A DNA stretch of 64,000 nucleotides from the NCBI GenBank assembly GCA_964525565.1, contig CAZGHI010000008.1:8869-72868 (forward strand), given 5' to 3'. Under the pieces are notes generated by a model. It searched no databases, was not told where the DNA came from, and was given only the letters and a program-made list of their open reading frames with translations. Source of the DNA: OLB6 sp964525565. Its GTDB lineage: Bacteria > Bacteroidota > Ignavibacteria > Kapaibacteriales > Kapaibacteriaceae. Position numbers and translations under genes: made by a program. This document shows positions 36,012 through 46,200 of this stretch, piece by piece (the first letter of the stretch is position 1; the number at the start of each line of letters is the position of its first letter).

Positions 36012-36545
36012 TCATTTCGAACGCTCAGAAATTTTTCGTAACGGCTCCCACCTCTCATCAACTTCGTTATTGTACGACGGTAGTGGAGCAATGTCCGTTA
36101 ACGGTACGTCTTGATACTTTGGCGAAACACGTTTCATCGGAAGAGCAACTGCAAGATCCTGACGGACATCGTCGGAAAGATCAATCTCTGTCGCCTCTTC
36201 TCTGATGCCACGAACTTCATCTGGTTCTACTTCTGTATTAAGCTGACGATGGTAGAGATCGGAATCCAAAGCAAACGATAAATCGCTCTGCACAATTATC
36301 TTCTCTTGATAAGGCTCCAGAGACCGATCGCACACCAAATCGGCATTTGCTTCTACAGTGTACGAAACATGAATTTTTCGACCCTGCCGTACCGCTACTC
36401 CAGTGATAGAAATCTCGGACTGATACTCCGGAACAATCCCATCTATGGCTGAGGCCGGCACAGACATCGAAAATTCGCGTTGACCACTTGTGAAACCAAC
36501 GAGTGATACCGCAATGTTTGCCTTTGGGTGCTTGTTCCGTTCCAC
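36012..36545 (-). CDS. yceD: YceD/DUF177-family protein
   Basis: 177 residues beginning with GTG. The family feature is the beta-strand-rich core with ITGVAVRQGRKIHVSYTVEANADLVCDRSLEPY (here quoted in parts: ANADLVCDRSLEPY) and the acidic C-terminal segment EIDLSDDVRQDLAVALPM. Members of this family lie directly upstream of rpmF and are implicated in 23S rRNA maturation. An exact FCB-type promoter element lies seven bases before the GTG. Confidence 0.88.
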   Translation of the reverse strand: MERNKHPKANIAVSLVGFTSGQREFSMSVPASAIDGIVPEYQSEISITGVAVRQGRKIHVSYTVEANADLVCDRSLEPYQEKIIVQSDLSFALDSDLYHRQLNTEVEPDEVRGIREEATEIDLSDDVRQDLAVALPMKRVSPKYQDVPLTDIAPLPSYNNEVDERWEPLRKISERSK

Positions 36546-36552
36546 AAGACTA

Positions 36553-36560
36553 CAAATATA
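36553..36560 (-). promoter_or_regulatory. Candidate promoter element upstream of the yceD-rpmF-plsX-fab-rnc operon
   Basis: TATATTTG on the minus strand, an exact TAnnTTTG. Only seven bases separate it from the GTG of yceD, so the transcript would begin at or next to the start codon. No TTG is found at the usual distance upstream. Confidence 0.5.
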
Positions 36561-36605
36561 CGGGATAATAGCGAATTACGGCTTAAGCTATTGAATCCAA
36601 ATGCA

Positions 36606-38339
36606 TTAGCATCCAAGCGCCTTAAGGTTCTTTTTGGCTGTTTCATTCGAGGCATCTACTTTTAGCACCTCTTTATACCATTTGCACGCACTCTCAGCAT
36701 TGCTTTGCCCTTGATACCCAAAGGCAAGATATAGCATCAACCACTGATTCTTAGGGTCTAACTCAAGTCCAGACCGACATCGTTCAACAATGGAAGCATA
36801 ATCCTTACTTCCGAGGTCCATGCCATTGAGTTTGAGAATCGCCTGCACTGCGGCTTGTTTTTCCTGGGGCGATGCAGTGTTTTGCGAACCTAGCGCAACA
36901 ACCTGTCCGTACAACGCCCTTGCCTTAACGTCGTTCCCTGCAGCAGCATAGGTTTCTGCCAGCCGGTTCATGGTATATGTACTCGATTCCTTTTGCAAGG
37001 ATTGTTCGTAGTACACGATGGCACTGTCCAAGACACTATCTGCATAGAAGTTGTTTGCTATAAATAAATAAATTTTTCCGTCCAAAGAGTCGGAGCAATG
37101 GCGAAGACGCGCTTGTAGTGTTTTGGACGACAATGCGGTAAGTCCTTTGCCCGACAATAGCAGGCCGAATCGAAACATAAACATGCAGTTCGACGGGTCA
37201 CGCTCTGCTGCTTCGGTCATCACTGTTATGGCGCGTGCTGTATCTCCCGACATCACAAGCGCCGTCCCAAAGTACCACACATCTATTGGATCCCAACTTC
37301 GCGACGACTGGTCAACCTGATAGGCAATGTCATAAGCCTGTGCAGCAGCCTTCCATTGTCTGGTTAAAACGTTACACTTACCCATCATTAGCTGCGCATC
37401 ATTCCGTAGCGAGTCAATCCGTGCAGATGCCTCGGTGAGATAGGTGTNNNNNNNNNNGGCCGAGTCGCAGATTTGTAGTTCAAAAAATGACTTCCCCAGG
37501 TACCATGTTGCTATGGGATTCCCTGTTCCGGCTGGACGTAACTCTCGATATCGCTGGAGTGCTCCGATGGATTCTTTATACTTTTTTGCTAAATAAAAGA
37601 TTTTGCCCTGTTCAAACCATGCCCGTGCATTACGTGGATCCAATTGGCCTACCTTATTCCACTCCAACAGTGAGCGCTTGAAGAGTTCATTGCCTAATTC
37701 ACTATCGGTTTCCTTGTTTGCCATTTTCCAGTACACTTCGGCTAAAGCAAAGTGTGCCATCACATTGTTTGGATCAAGCTCAATTGTTTTCTCTAAATTG
37801 TCTTTAGCCAGCTCATACACAGGCTGTGGCTTATACTTGGCGTAGAGGACGCCGAGTGCCATATATGCATCTGCACTCGACGGGAAGTTTTTCTTTGCTG
37901 TCGTAGCAACAAGTTCTGCCGCTGCAATCGAGTCCGATTCCACCAGTGCGTTTACCAGAACCAGTGATGTTCGAACGTCTGCAGATTTCTTCATCACTTT
38001 CCTTAATATCCGAACAGCATCCTGTGGGCGGCCTATACGAATCAGTGCTGTTGCATACGCCTGCACATATTCCGGTGTTGACTCATCATACTCATATAGT
38101 CGTTCTCCATACAACACCGCCGTATCCAACAGCTCTAACTCTGTATAAATCCTCACGCCCAATGCCAGGACGGCCTCATTTTTTGGTTTATCTCGAATGG
38201 CCTTCCGAATGTGTTCAACAGCTTCCAGGTAGTCTGAATTGTCGGCAGCCTGCTTTGCCATGTCGTAATGATTCTGGGCTACTACCAATATCGCCCCACA
38301 GCAGAATGCGCATACAAATACACTGAGTCTTTTGGTCAT
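36606..38339 (-). CDS. Secreted tetratricopeptide-repeat protein
   Basis: 577 residues from the ATG at 38339, which gives a clear signal peptide (RLSVFVCAFCCGAILVVAQ); an upstream in-frame start would run into the preceding gene. The mature protein is TPR units throughout (for example YLEAVEHIRKAIRDKPKNEA, NLEKTIELDPNNVMAHFALA), about twelve by eye. A 10-base N run at 37448-37457 falls in the middle without breaking the frame. It is the last gene of the exb/ton cluster. Known: TPR proteins follow TonB/ExbD/PstS-like genes in Bacteroidota. Inferred: a periplasmic scaffold for this system. Confidence 0.85.
   Translation of the reverse strand: MTKRLSVFVCAFCCGAILVVAQNHYDMAKQAADNSDYLEAVEHIRKAIRDKPKNEAVLALGVRIYTELELLDTAVLYGERLYEYDESTPEYVQAYATALIRIGRPQDAVRILRKVMKKSADVRTSLVLVNALVESDSIAAAELVATTAKKNFPSSADAYMALGVLYAKYKPQPVYELAKDNLEKTIELDPNNVMAHFALAEVYWKMANKETDSELGNELFKRSLLEWNKVGQLDPRNARAWFEQGKIFYLAKKYKESIGALQRYRELRPAGTGNPIATWYLGKSFFELQICDSAXXXXTYLTEASARIDSLRNDAQLMMGKCNVLTRQWKAAAQAYDIAYQVDQSSRSWDPIDVWYFGTALVMSGDTARAITVMTEAAERDPSNCMFMFRFGLLLSGKGLTALSSKTLQARLRHCSDSLDGKIYLFIANNFYADSVLDSAIVYYEQSLQKESSTYTMNRLAETYAAAGNDVKARALYGQVVALGSQNTASPQEKQAAVQAILKLNGMDLGSKDYASIVERCRSGLELDPKNQWLMLYLAFGYQGQSNAESACKWYKEVLKVDASNETAKKNLKALGC
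37448..37457. other. Assembly gap (10 N)
   Basis: Unknown bases inside the TPR gene; the frame is open on both sides. Confidence 0.99.
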
Positions 38340-38343
38340 GTAC

Positions 38344-39264
38344 TTAATCTTCGGTTTTGAGAACAATTTTTGCATAGCCTGGCTCGATACCTGCATCAAA
38401 GAACGTCCGCTGCGCTTTTCCATCACGCGCAATGAACATCATAAATCCACTTGGCAGGCTGTACTGGTGAGCGCGATCACGAAGCACAATGTAGATGGGG
38501 ACGGGAAAGGGGTAAAAACCTTGCACAAGGTTGGCCGCGTGTACAACGCGAGGATGATGATAGACGCCTAATGAATCCGTCCAACTTAATCGCAGCATCT
38601 TCACCGAAGTGTCGTTGCGCACTTCAGACATATATCCAATGCCGATATAACCGGCGTGAGAGCGCACTGCAGCGCGTACAGAATCTCTGGTTCTAAGCGT
38701 TCGTACGGCATCTTTAGAAGGTTGCTGTCCACGAAGAACAACGTTTACTACATTCCCATACACCGAAGATGCTGAACCCGGAACCAGAGCGTACGGAACG
38801 GATTTGAGCTTTGGATATGATGTCATCGGGAACGTTTGTCCACCCAACCACGAACGTATATGGTCAGAATGCATCGTATCGTATGGAAACTGTTTGCTGG
38901 CATAAAACACGAGTGCGTCCCTAGCAATAAGTGAACGAAGGTATCCCTCCGCACCCTTCGTTTCCAATACGTACGCTGCCTCGTCAGGGAGCCAATCGCG
39001 AGCAATAACAATGCCGCGTGCCTGGTGCCGCAGTAGTTCGAACGTGGCTGCATCCGCCAACGTCGGAAGAAGCGTGACGTTTGCATCGGGATGAACACTA
39101 TCGTAGATTCTTTTAGCAGGTGCCAAAAGATCTATGATCTCTTGATCACAGAGGATTTCGGCTGTGCCCGAGAGCGCAGTTTCTTGTGGCTCTCCGGTTT
39201 GTTGCTTCTGCGTACATCCAACACTAAGAAGCAAAAGAAGTATAAAGGGGCTAAGGTATCTCAT
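38344..39264 (-). CDS. PstS-like substrate-binding lipoprotein
   Basis: 306 residues. Lipoprotein signal with lipobox LSVGC (Cys about 17). The mature part is a PstS/PBP-like domain: DQEIIDLLAPAKRIYDSVHPDANV, RGIVIARDWLPDE, DALVFYAS, then AGYIGIGYMSEV (the loop that in PstS contributes phosphate contacts) and FYPFPVPIYIVL. In phosphate uptake the protein would work with PstCAB, none of which is here. Its setting behind tonB is known in Bacteroidota, where its role is uncertain. It ends four bases before the TPR gene and its start overlaps the small membrane protein gene. Confidence 0.82.
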   Translation of the reverse strand: MRYLSPFILLLLLSVGCTQKQQTGEPQETALSGTAEILCDQEIIDLLAPAKRIYDSVHPDANVTLLPTLADAATFELLRHQARGIVIARDWLPDEAAYVLETKGAEGYLRSLIARDALVFYASKQFPYDTMHSDHIRSWLGGQTFPMTSYPKLKSVPYALVPGSASSVYGNVVNVVLRGQQPSKDAVRTLRTRDSVRAAVRSHAGYIGIGYMSEVRNDTSVKMLRLSWTDSLGVYHHPRVVHAANLVQGFYPFPVPIYIVLRDRAHQYSLPSGFMMFIARDGKAQRTFFDAGIEPGYAKIVLKTED

Positions 39265-39449
39265 TGGCTTTTGTTACGGCTTCGAGCAGCACGGTAAAGA
39301 AGCAAACGAAGAACTCCGAAAAGTGCTACCACAACTCCAAAAACTTCACGAAATGGCGAGGGTGCGTTTTGCGCTGGCCAAACGCCCAGAGCAATTATGA
39401 TTCCCGCCACAATAAGAGCAATTCTTATTAGCACGTTAAGAACGTGCAT
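39261..39449 (-). CDS. Small two-helix membrane protein of unknown function
   Basis: 62 residues with two hydrophobic helices (about 6-25 and 36-54), joined by a short NAPSPFREVFG loop, and a basic C-terminus. The coding status rests on tight packing: it starts three bases after the tonB stop and overlaps the PstS-like gene by four bases. I do not recognise the family. Confidence 0.7.
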   Translation of the reverse strand: MHVLNVLIRIALIVAGIIIALGVWPAQNAPSPFREVFGVVVALFGVLRLLLYRAARSRNKSQ

Positions 39450-39452
39450 AGT

Positions 39453-40244
39453 CTATCGAAGTTTAAAGACGATTGGAATACGTACCCACATTCGAACAGG
39501 CGTTCCATTCTGAATAGCAGGCGTGAACACGGTTTCTCGAACTGCGTTAACAGCTTCTTTGTTCAGCACTTCATTGTCTGTTTCAATAACCTGAACTTTT
39601 TCCACTTTACCATCTTTACCAATCAAAGCACCAACCAACACTTGTCCCTCGATACCGTTACGTCGCGCAATATCAGGGTACTTTACCCGACGTTGTAAAC
39701 CAGGATAGTCGAAGTCGGCCTCTTTTTCTACTGCGATAAACTCATCAATGTCCGGCTCTGTCTCACGGGTCTCGATGTTCAGACCACCAACACTTTCGCC
39801 GATGTTACTTGCAAACCCGCCAAAATCAGTTCCGTCACCACCCACAGCAGAGGCACGACTCATCTCTTCAATATTCGCAAAGTCCTTTAAGTCTTCTGCC
39901 AAAAGTGCATCCGGTACGGCAACAGGCATACCTGCTCGGGCTGCAGGCCCACTTACAGGCGGAACTGCCGTTGGTGGTGGGGGTGGTGGCAACTCTTGGT
40001 TATCGGTTGGTGGCGGTGCCAACATATCCAGGCTTACCTTAGCCAATCGTACCTTAACGATGTTCGGAGAAGGAAAGATAACTTCAGCAAGAATCCTGTA
40101 GGTAAACGACAAAAGAGCTAAGAGAAGCAATATTGCCATCGTGAAATAGAAGGCACGGCGGGTGTTTTCTTGAATAACTCTTTTAAGCTCAGCAGCACCG
40201 AACTCAATGAGTTTACCCGTTTGTTGTATTGCTGCTGTTGTCAT
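39453..40244 (-). CDS. tonB: TonB-family energy transducer
   Basis: 263 residues. One membrane helix (about 33-53), a proline-rich spacer (PPPTDNQELPPPPPP), and a C-terminal TonB domain with YPDIARRNGIEGQVLVGALIG, a pattern of the TonB C-terminal fold, ending VRMWVRIPIVFKLR. TonB carries proton-motive energy from ExbB/ExbD to outer-membrane transporters. It overlaps the exbD stop (ATGA). Confidence 0.94.
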   Translation of the reverse strand: MTTAAIQQTGKLIEFGAAELKRVIQENTRRAFYFTMAILLLLALLSFTYRILAEVIFPSPNIVKVRLAKVSLDMLAPPPTDNQELPPPPPPTAVPPVSGPAARAGMPVAVPDALLAEDLKDFANIEEMSRASAVGGDGTDFGGFASNIGESVGGLNIETRETEPDIDEFIAVEKEADFDYPGLQRRVKYPDIARRNGIEGQVLVGALIGKDGKVEKVQVIETDNEVLNKEAVNAVRETVFTPAIQNGTPVRMWVRIPIVFKLR

Positions 40245-40795
40245 ATGCCACTCAACTCCTTCACATCTTCTGGGGTATAGGGCGATACTGTGAATTTTCG
40301 TTTGCGTTCATCAATACCATTCCGTTTTAGCCCCTCGATTATAAGTGGTTCTGCCTGATTCAGCAGGTCAAGTACCTCAACAGCAATTCCGTAGGGTGCA
40401 TTATCAGAGGTCTTCAATGTAACGATACAGCGATTCTTAAGCTCGATGTTTTGATCAACGACAACCTTCAGCAAATCTTTTGGGTTTTTAACAGACACCG
40501 GTTCGTCTTTGCCTGAATTGTAGAAGATCTTACCATCGTCACGAATACGTATGGTAAACAATTCAGACTCGCGTACCTCTATCGGAATATCAACTTCCGG
40601 AGGAACACTCATCTCCATTGTTTGCGGTGTAATCATGGATGTTGTGAGCATGAAAAACGTGAGCAACAGAAAGGTAATGTCCACAAGTGGAGTCATATCC
40701 ATTCGGAAGCCAACACGCTTCTTCATCTTGCGCTTACTCGATTTGCCTCGTTTCTGTTTCTGGCCTCCGCCAAGTGCTTCACCGCCGCCAGCCAT
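40241..40795 (-). CDS. exbD: ExbD/TolR-family biopolymer transport protein (second copy)
   Basis: 184 residues. A basic N-terminus (KMKKRVGFRMDMTPLVD) leads into the single helix with the functional Asp in MTPLVDITFLLLTFFML, then a periplasmic domain. Compared with the other exbD here it has a longer lysine-rich N-terminal tail. Two different ExbDs in tandem are usual in Bacteroidota and may form a heterodimer in the motor. Confidence 0.94.
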   Translation of the reverse strand: MAGGGEALGGGQKQKRGKSSKRKMKKRVGFRMDMTPLVDITFLLLTFFMLTTSMITPQTMEMSVPPEVDIPIEVRESELFTIRIRDDGKIFYNSGKDEPVSVKNPKDLLKVVVDQNIELKNRCIVTLKTSDNAPYGIAVEVLDLLNQAEPLIIEGLKRNGIDERKRKFTVSPYTPEDVKELSGI

Positions 40796-40863
40796 GTTTG
40801 TTCTCCTGTATTACGTTGCACCACCACATGGAAGATGTGTTTACCACGTGTATGGTTACAGTG

Positions 40864-41382
40864 TTACTGTCGTTTGTCGGTTACGAATCTGAATGTTGTA
40901 ATACGCTTCTTCCGCATTTCGTTAATTGCTTTATCCACCCACCAATAGCGTATGCGTTTGTCGGCATCAACTGCGAACAGTGCGTTTTGATTAATAATCC
41001 TGGCCTGTTCTACAATTTTCCCCAGCCAGTTTGTATCAGAAATCTTGAAGTTGGCTGTTTTCGTGGTTGCATTTGGATATCCGGCATCCACCATCTTCGC
41101 AGCTAATGTTACCACATCCTGTTCATTAAGCATGGACAAGTACCACGCAGTGTCACGAACCACTGTGTCGATACCAATCTTAATAAGCACCAGATCCTTT
41201 TCAGGCAGTTTTGCCGTATCTGCCTGTGTGGTTGGCCTCTTTATTTCAAATTTCTGTTGATTCTCGGCTTCACTGCGGAATTTGGCAGTGAACATAAAGA
41301 AGGTGAGCAAAAGAAAAGTAATGTCCACGAGCGGTGTCATGTCCATCACAAAGCCGAGACGTTTTTTCTTGAGTTTTGACAT
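40864..41382 (-). CDS. exbD: ExbD/TolR-family biopolymer transport protein (first copy)
   Basis: 172 residues. The same single helix with the proton-path Asp (MTPLVDITFLLLTFFMF) follows a short Lys-rich N-terminus (KLKKKRLGFVMD). The periplasmic part is longer in the middle than in the second copy and ends in a basic stretch. It lies 20 bases after exbB, and 68 bases before the second exbD. Confidence 0.94.
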   Translation of the reverse strand: MSKLKKKRLGFVMDMTPLVDITFLLLTFFMFTAKFRSEAENQQKFEIKRPTTQADTAKLPEKDLVLIKIGIDTVVRDTAWYLSMLNEQDVVTLAAKMVDAGYPNATTKTANFKISDTNWLGKIVEQARIINQNALFAVDADKRIRYWWVDKAINEMRKKRITTFRFVTDKRQ

Positions 41383-41402
41383 GAGAACAGCTTCCTTATG
41401 GA

Positions 41403-42197
41403 TTACGCCTTGCCACCGACGCGAACACCAAGGGTTTGCATCAGATCGAGAATGGCCTCATCCATTTGGTATGTGAAGTTGTCAACAACTGTTGTGAACA
41501 TGTTATAGGCTACAATCGAAATAATCGCTGCAAGAAGTCCGCCTGCTGTATTGTAGAGAGCCTCAGAAATACCAATGGACAGTTGCTGGGCGCTTACCGT
41601 TCCACCAGCACCGAGTGCAGCGAAGGCGCGAATCATCCCAACCGTTGTACCCAGAAGGCCAATCATGGTTGAGATGGAGGCTACCGTTGAAAGAATTACA
41701 AGGTTCTTCTCAAGAAGCGGCGTCTCAAGGTTCATATTCTCATCAATCACGCGCTGTACTTCTGCCAGTTTCTGCTCTGCATTTAACGATGCATCTCCCT
41801 CTACCGTAGTAAAGCGGTGCAATGCTTCGCGGAGCACGTTTGCAAGACTCCCACGCTGTTCATCACATGCCTTAATGGCTGCACTGAAATCGCCTTTTTG
41901 AACGGATGCTACAACCTTCTTAGCAAAGGCTTCCATGTCTTCTTTGCCTTTAGCCTTGTTAATTGAGAGGTACCGTTCAACGGCATATGTAATAGCCAAA
42001 AGCACACAGGCAATGAGTAAACCTACCAACGGTCCGCCGGTGTATATCATCCCCAACGGATTCTGTGGGTTATGATGATCTACAATACCCGTTTTTGGAT
42101 CCGTGAAATTCCCATCTGCGCCCAGCACTAAGTAGAAGAACAGGTATGCTGCTACTAAGCACAAAGCAATGATGATAAGGTTGGTGAGGTTCTTCAT
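41403..42197 (-). CDS. exbB: ExbB/TolQ/MotA-family proton channel
   Basis: 264 residues. Three membrane helices: about 6-26, 55-75 and two closely spaced near 175-240, with the conserved segment LLGTVVG-like LGTTVGMIRAFAALG and GISEALYNTAGGLLAAI lining the channel. With ExbD it forms the motor that energises TonB. It is the first gene of the cluster; a 138-base region upstream separates it from prmC and holds no evident gene. Confidence 0.94.
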   Translation of the reverse strand: MKNLTNLIIIALCLVAAYLFFYLVLGADGNFTDPKTGIVDHHNPQNPLGMIYTGGPLVGLLIACVLLAITYAVERYLSINKAKGKEDMEAFAKKVVASVQKGDFSAAIKACDEQRGSLANVLREALHRFTTVEGDASLNAEQKLAEVQRVIDENMNLETPLLEKNLVILSTVASISTMIGLLGTTVGMIRAFAALGAGGTVSAQQLSIGISEALYNTAGGLLAAIISIVAYNMFTTVVDNFTYQMDEAILDLMQTLGVRVGGKA

Positions 42198-42335
42198 GCG
42201 ACACCCTAGTTTGTAAAATGTGGTTTTCTGTTAGTCTGTAATTGTCGGTTTCAAAAATGTCGTCGTAAAAAAGAGGCCCGAAACTACAAAAAAGTAGTGG
42301 CTGGTAAGGCACATTGTGGTAGTACTGTTACGGCT
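42198..42335. other. Intergenic region between prmC and exbB without a gene
   Basis: 138 bases, the longest gene-free stretch in the window. It must hold the exbB promoter. A CATTTTTG (one mismatch to TAnnTTTG) lies on the minus strand about 65 bases before the exbB ATG; a five-pair hairpin ACTAC/GTAGT (42283-42298) lacks a convincing T run. Nothing else is seen. Confidence 0.5.
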
Positions 42336-43268
42336 TTATAACGTTGTCTCGCCCGTTCTGCGGATCACGACAACCCTTTCAATACCCCCTAAATCCTTAA
42401 ATATTGTGCAATCCCAGTCTTGGGTGAAACTCTGCACTATGCTGTCCGCTTGCCCCCATCCAGATTCAAGTATGATAACTCCCTCGGGATGTAAAAGCCC
42501 ATCAGCAACTTCGGCAAGCCTTCTGTAAAATGTAAGTCCGTCGGCATCATCCGTGAGTGCTCCGTGCGGCTCGTAGTCGCGAACTCCAGGTTCCAGGGCC
42601 GACACCTCGTTCTGTGGTATGTACGGCGGGTTCATGGTAATAAGGTCGTACGATCCTGTAATATTCATTGAAATGAAGTCGTGCACAACAAAGTCAACAC
42701 GGTCAGCAACTCCAAAACGAGTTGCGTTTTCCTGTGCCACACGTATAGCCTGAACACTTTTGTCCGTTGCAACCCATTGGGTCTCGGGAACATGCACTCC
42801 AACGGCAATTGGTATGCAACCACTTCCTGTTCCTATATCCAAACACCGAAGGCGAACACCTTTGTTATCTGAAGTTTCGTTTTTCTTAGTGTTTGCCACC
42901 ATCTTACGTGCAATTTCTATCGCATAGTCAACCAGCAGCTCGGTTTCCTGTCTGGGGATTAATACATCCGGTGTCACGCTAAACTGCATACTGTAGAAGT
43001 CTGCAATACCAGTAATATACTGCAAGGGTTCGTGGTGTGCCTTTCGAACTACGTACCCGCGAAGCTGAGCTCGTTCAGCTAATGTGAGTGGCCTATCGAA
43101 CTCGGCATACAATCGAATGCGAGTGGTACCCAGAACATAACACAATAGAAGTTCCATGGTTAGCCGCGGGCTTTCCACCTGTTTACTGGTAAAGTATTCG
43201 GTGCCCCATCGTATTACATCAAGGACCGTCCAAATCTTGTCGGGGTGATTTTTTGACTTCACAACCAA
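42336..43268 (-). CDS. prmC: Peptide chain release factor N(5)-glutamine methyltransferase
   Basis: 310 residues. The SAM-binding DIGTGSGC (144-151), the substrate Gln loop NPPYIP (213-218) and the N-terminal domain ending IPRQETELLVD identify PrmC, which methylates the GGQ glutamine of release factors. The start is probably TTG at 43268 or GTG at 43262, right after the carB stop. No ATG is nearby. Confidence 0.93.
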   Translation of the reverse strand: MVVKSKNHPDKIWTVLDVIRWGTEYFTSKQVESPRLTMELLLCYVLGTTRIRLYAEFDRPLTLAERAQLRGYVVRKAHHEPLQYITGIADFYSMQFSVTPDVLIPRQETELLVDYAIEIARKMVANTKKNETSDNKGVRLRCLDIGTGSGCIPIAVGVHVPETQWVATDKSVQAIRVAQENATRFGVADRVDFVVHDFISMNITGSYDLITMNPPYIPQNEVSALEPGVRDYEPHGALTDDADGLTFYRRLAEVADGLLHPEGVIILESGWGQADSIVQSFTQDWDCTIFKDLGGIERVVVIRRTGETTL

Positions 43269-43271
43269 TTC

Positions 43272-46200
43272 TTACGGCTGTTCACTCTGAGCATAATGAT
43301 CCTGCAACGATGTGCACGTTAACTCCTGGCTTCGGAGGGCACTGATTCCATGCAGCGAGGCTTCGGCGGCAGCGAGCGTAGTAAAGAACGGAACTTTATA
43401 GCGCATGGCCGTCCTCCCCATTATTGCTTCGTCGTAACGTGCACTTTCACCGAGTGGTGTGTTAATCACCAATTGAACATCACCATTGGCAATCTGATCT
43501 ATAATGCTGGGGCGGCCTTCGTAATGCTTCAGAACCAACTGGGCCTGCACACCATGCTTACCAAGGAAATCTGCCGTACCACGCGTAGCTAAGATGGTGA
43601 AGCCAAGGTTTGCATAGCCCCTTGCCAATTCAACTGAGCGTTCTGTTTTATCGAATGTGCTTAACGAGATAAAAACGTTTCCATTCGTTGGCAGAACATT
43701 TCCCGAGGAAATGTGACTTTTAATGATAGCCCTACCAAAGGTGGAGTCCATTCCCATCACTTCTCCGGTTGAACGCATTTCCGGACCGAGGAAAACACTT
43801 GCATGTGGAAATTTTGTGAACGGGAACACAGATTCTTTAATTGCTACCCGACCGGGTGGCAGTGAAAAGTCTGCTACATTCATATCGCTGAGACGTTCCC
43901 CCACCATTACACGTGTTGCAATTTGAGCCAGCCGTACACCTGTTGCTTTCGACACAAATGGTACTGTTCGAGAGGCACGCGGATTTACCTCGAGTACATA
44001 CACCGACTGGCCTTGAACGGCAAATTGCAAATTGAGCAATCCCACTACGTTTAGCTCCGAAGCCAGGTTTTTGGCATGTGTTACCATGGTAGTTAGCAGC
44101 TCCGGTGTGATGTCGTATGGCGGTAGCACGCACGACGAATCACCGCTATGTACTCCTGCTTCCTCGATGTGTTGTAAAACTCCTCCGATTATTGTTGTTG
44201 ATCCATCGGAGACGGCATCAACATCAAACTCACTGGCATTCTCCAAGAAATGGTCAATCAGAACGGGCTTGCCGGGATTCTGCATGATTGCTGTTGCCAT
44301 ATACGTTCGGAGACTTTCTTCGCGAAAGCAGATCTGCATGGCCCTGCCACCAAGTACATACGAAGGCCGGACAAGAACTGGATATCCAATTCTTTGGGCA
44401 ACAGCAACGGCTTCATCGGCTGAATGTGCCGTACCCCATGGCGGACAGGAAATATTCAGACGAGCCAGCAGATCACCAAAGCGCTTCCTGTCTTCTGCCA
44501 AATCAATGCCGTCGGGCGATGTTCCAATCAACGGTACGCCGGCATCTGCAAGCCGCTGCGCTAATTTCAGCGGTGTTTGGCCGCCGAAGGTTACGATTAC
44601 TCCTTCCGGTTTTTCTGTTGCTATCACGTTCATCACATCCTCGAACGTGAGCGGCTCAAAGTATAATCTGCTTGTTGTATCGTAATCTGTTGAAACCGTT
44701 TCGGGATTGCAGTTGATCATGATTGCCTCGTAGCCGAGGCTCCTAAGTGCGAATACTCCTTGAACACAACAGTAATCGAATTCTATTCCCTGGCCGATTC
44801 TGTTCGGGCCACTGCCGAGGATGATAACCTTCTTTTCATCCGATCGAACTGATTCATTTTCCTGCTCATAGGTACTGTAGAAGTATGGTGTTTCAGACTC
44901 AAACTCCGCTGCACATGTATCAACTGTTTTATATACGGGAACGATATTGTGTTTGGTTCTGAAGGCTGCTATGGTTGCTTCGGACAGACCCAGAAGAACA
45001 GCTAACTGCACATCGCTGAATCCCAAACGCTTAAGGTGGCGCATGTAGGCCGGTGTGATTGCATTTGGAATGGTATTGCCGTCGCGCATTCCGCGAACGT
45101 GCAATGCTTCGCGTACAATTTCTCTACACTGATCAATGAACCATGGATCGTAGCCGGTTAAGGCATGTATTTCCGAAGTTTCCAAGCCAAATCGCAGAGC
45201 GTCGCATAAGTCGAAAATAGATTCGCTATGACGTGTGCGAAGCCGCTTTCGGAGGGACTCCAGATCATGGTCTGATAGCTGCTCCGTGGACACATAAGAC
45301 GCATTGTCGAAACCAAACCCAAAGCGTCCCTGCTCTGTAGAGCGAAGGGCTTTCTGCAGTGCTTCCTTGAATGTCCGACCGAATGCCATCGCCTCGCCAA
45401 CAGACTTCATCTGCACACCGAGGGTGGTATCTGATTCNNNNNNNNNNACTTCTCAAAATCCCACCGAGGGACCTTGACCACCACATAATCAATGGCCGGT
45501 TCAAAACAGGCCGGAGTCTTTTTCGTAATGTCGTTTACAATTTCGTCCAGTGTATATCCAACGGCAAGTTTTGCCGCAATCTTTGCAATGGGGAATCCTG
45601 TAGCCTTCGAAGCCAGTGCAGACGATCGAGACACCCGTGGGTTCATCTCAATCACCACCATACGATCGCTGTTCGGATCTACTGCAAACTGGATATTTGA
45701 CCCGCCCGTTTCTACACCAATTTCTCGAATAATTGCTAGTGCAGCATCGCGCATCCTCTGGTAATCGCGGTCGGTAAGCGTTTGCGCCGGTGCTACAGTT
45801 ATCGAGTCACCGGTATGCACACCCATCGGGTCAACATTCTCAATACTGCACACAATCACTACGTTGTCTTTAGAATCCCTCATCACCTCCAATTCGAATT
45901 CTTTCCACCCAATGATGCTCTCTTCAACCAGAACCCGGTGAACTGGACTGGCAACCAAACCGCTGCGGAGTAGTTCGCGGTATTCCTCCAAATTGTATGC
46001 TATGCCGCCGCCCGTGCCGCCAAGTGTAAAGGAGGGTCGGATGATGGCCGGAAAACCTACCAACTCTATCATTTTCGAACCATCCTCTTCGTTATGAACG
46101 AAGCCCCCTCTCGGCATATCCATGCCTATTTTCTGCATTGCCTTCATAAAGAGTTCGCGATCTTCAGCTTTATGGATCGACTCGATCTGCGAACCGATAA

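Noticed and set aside
36002..36091. Longer form of ribosomal protein L32
   Set aside because: The extra residues lie over the end of yceD; L32 starts with MPNPKRRHSK.
36581..36588. GCTTAAGC palindrome as an operator
   Set aside because: A single eight-base palindrome is expected by chance; no second copy or spacing pattern.
42283..42298. Hairpin ACTAC/GTAGT as terminator between prmC and exbB
   Set aside because: Only five pairs, A/T-rich and without a clear T run on the needed side.
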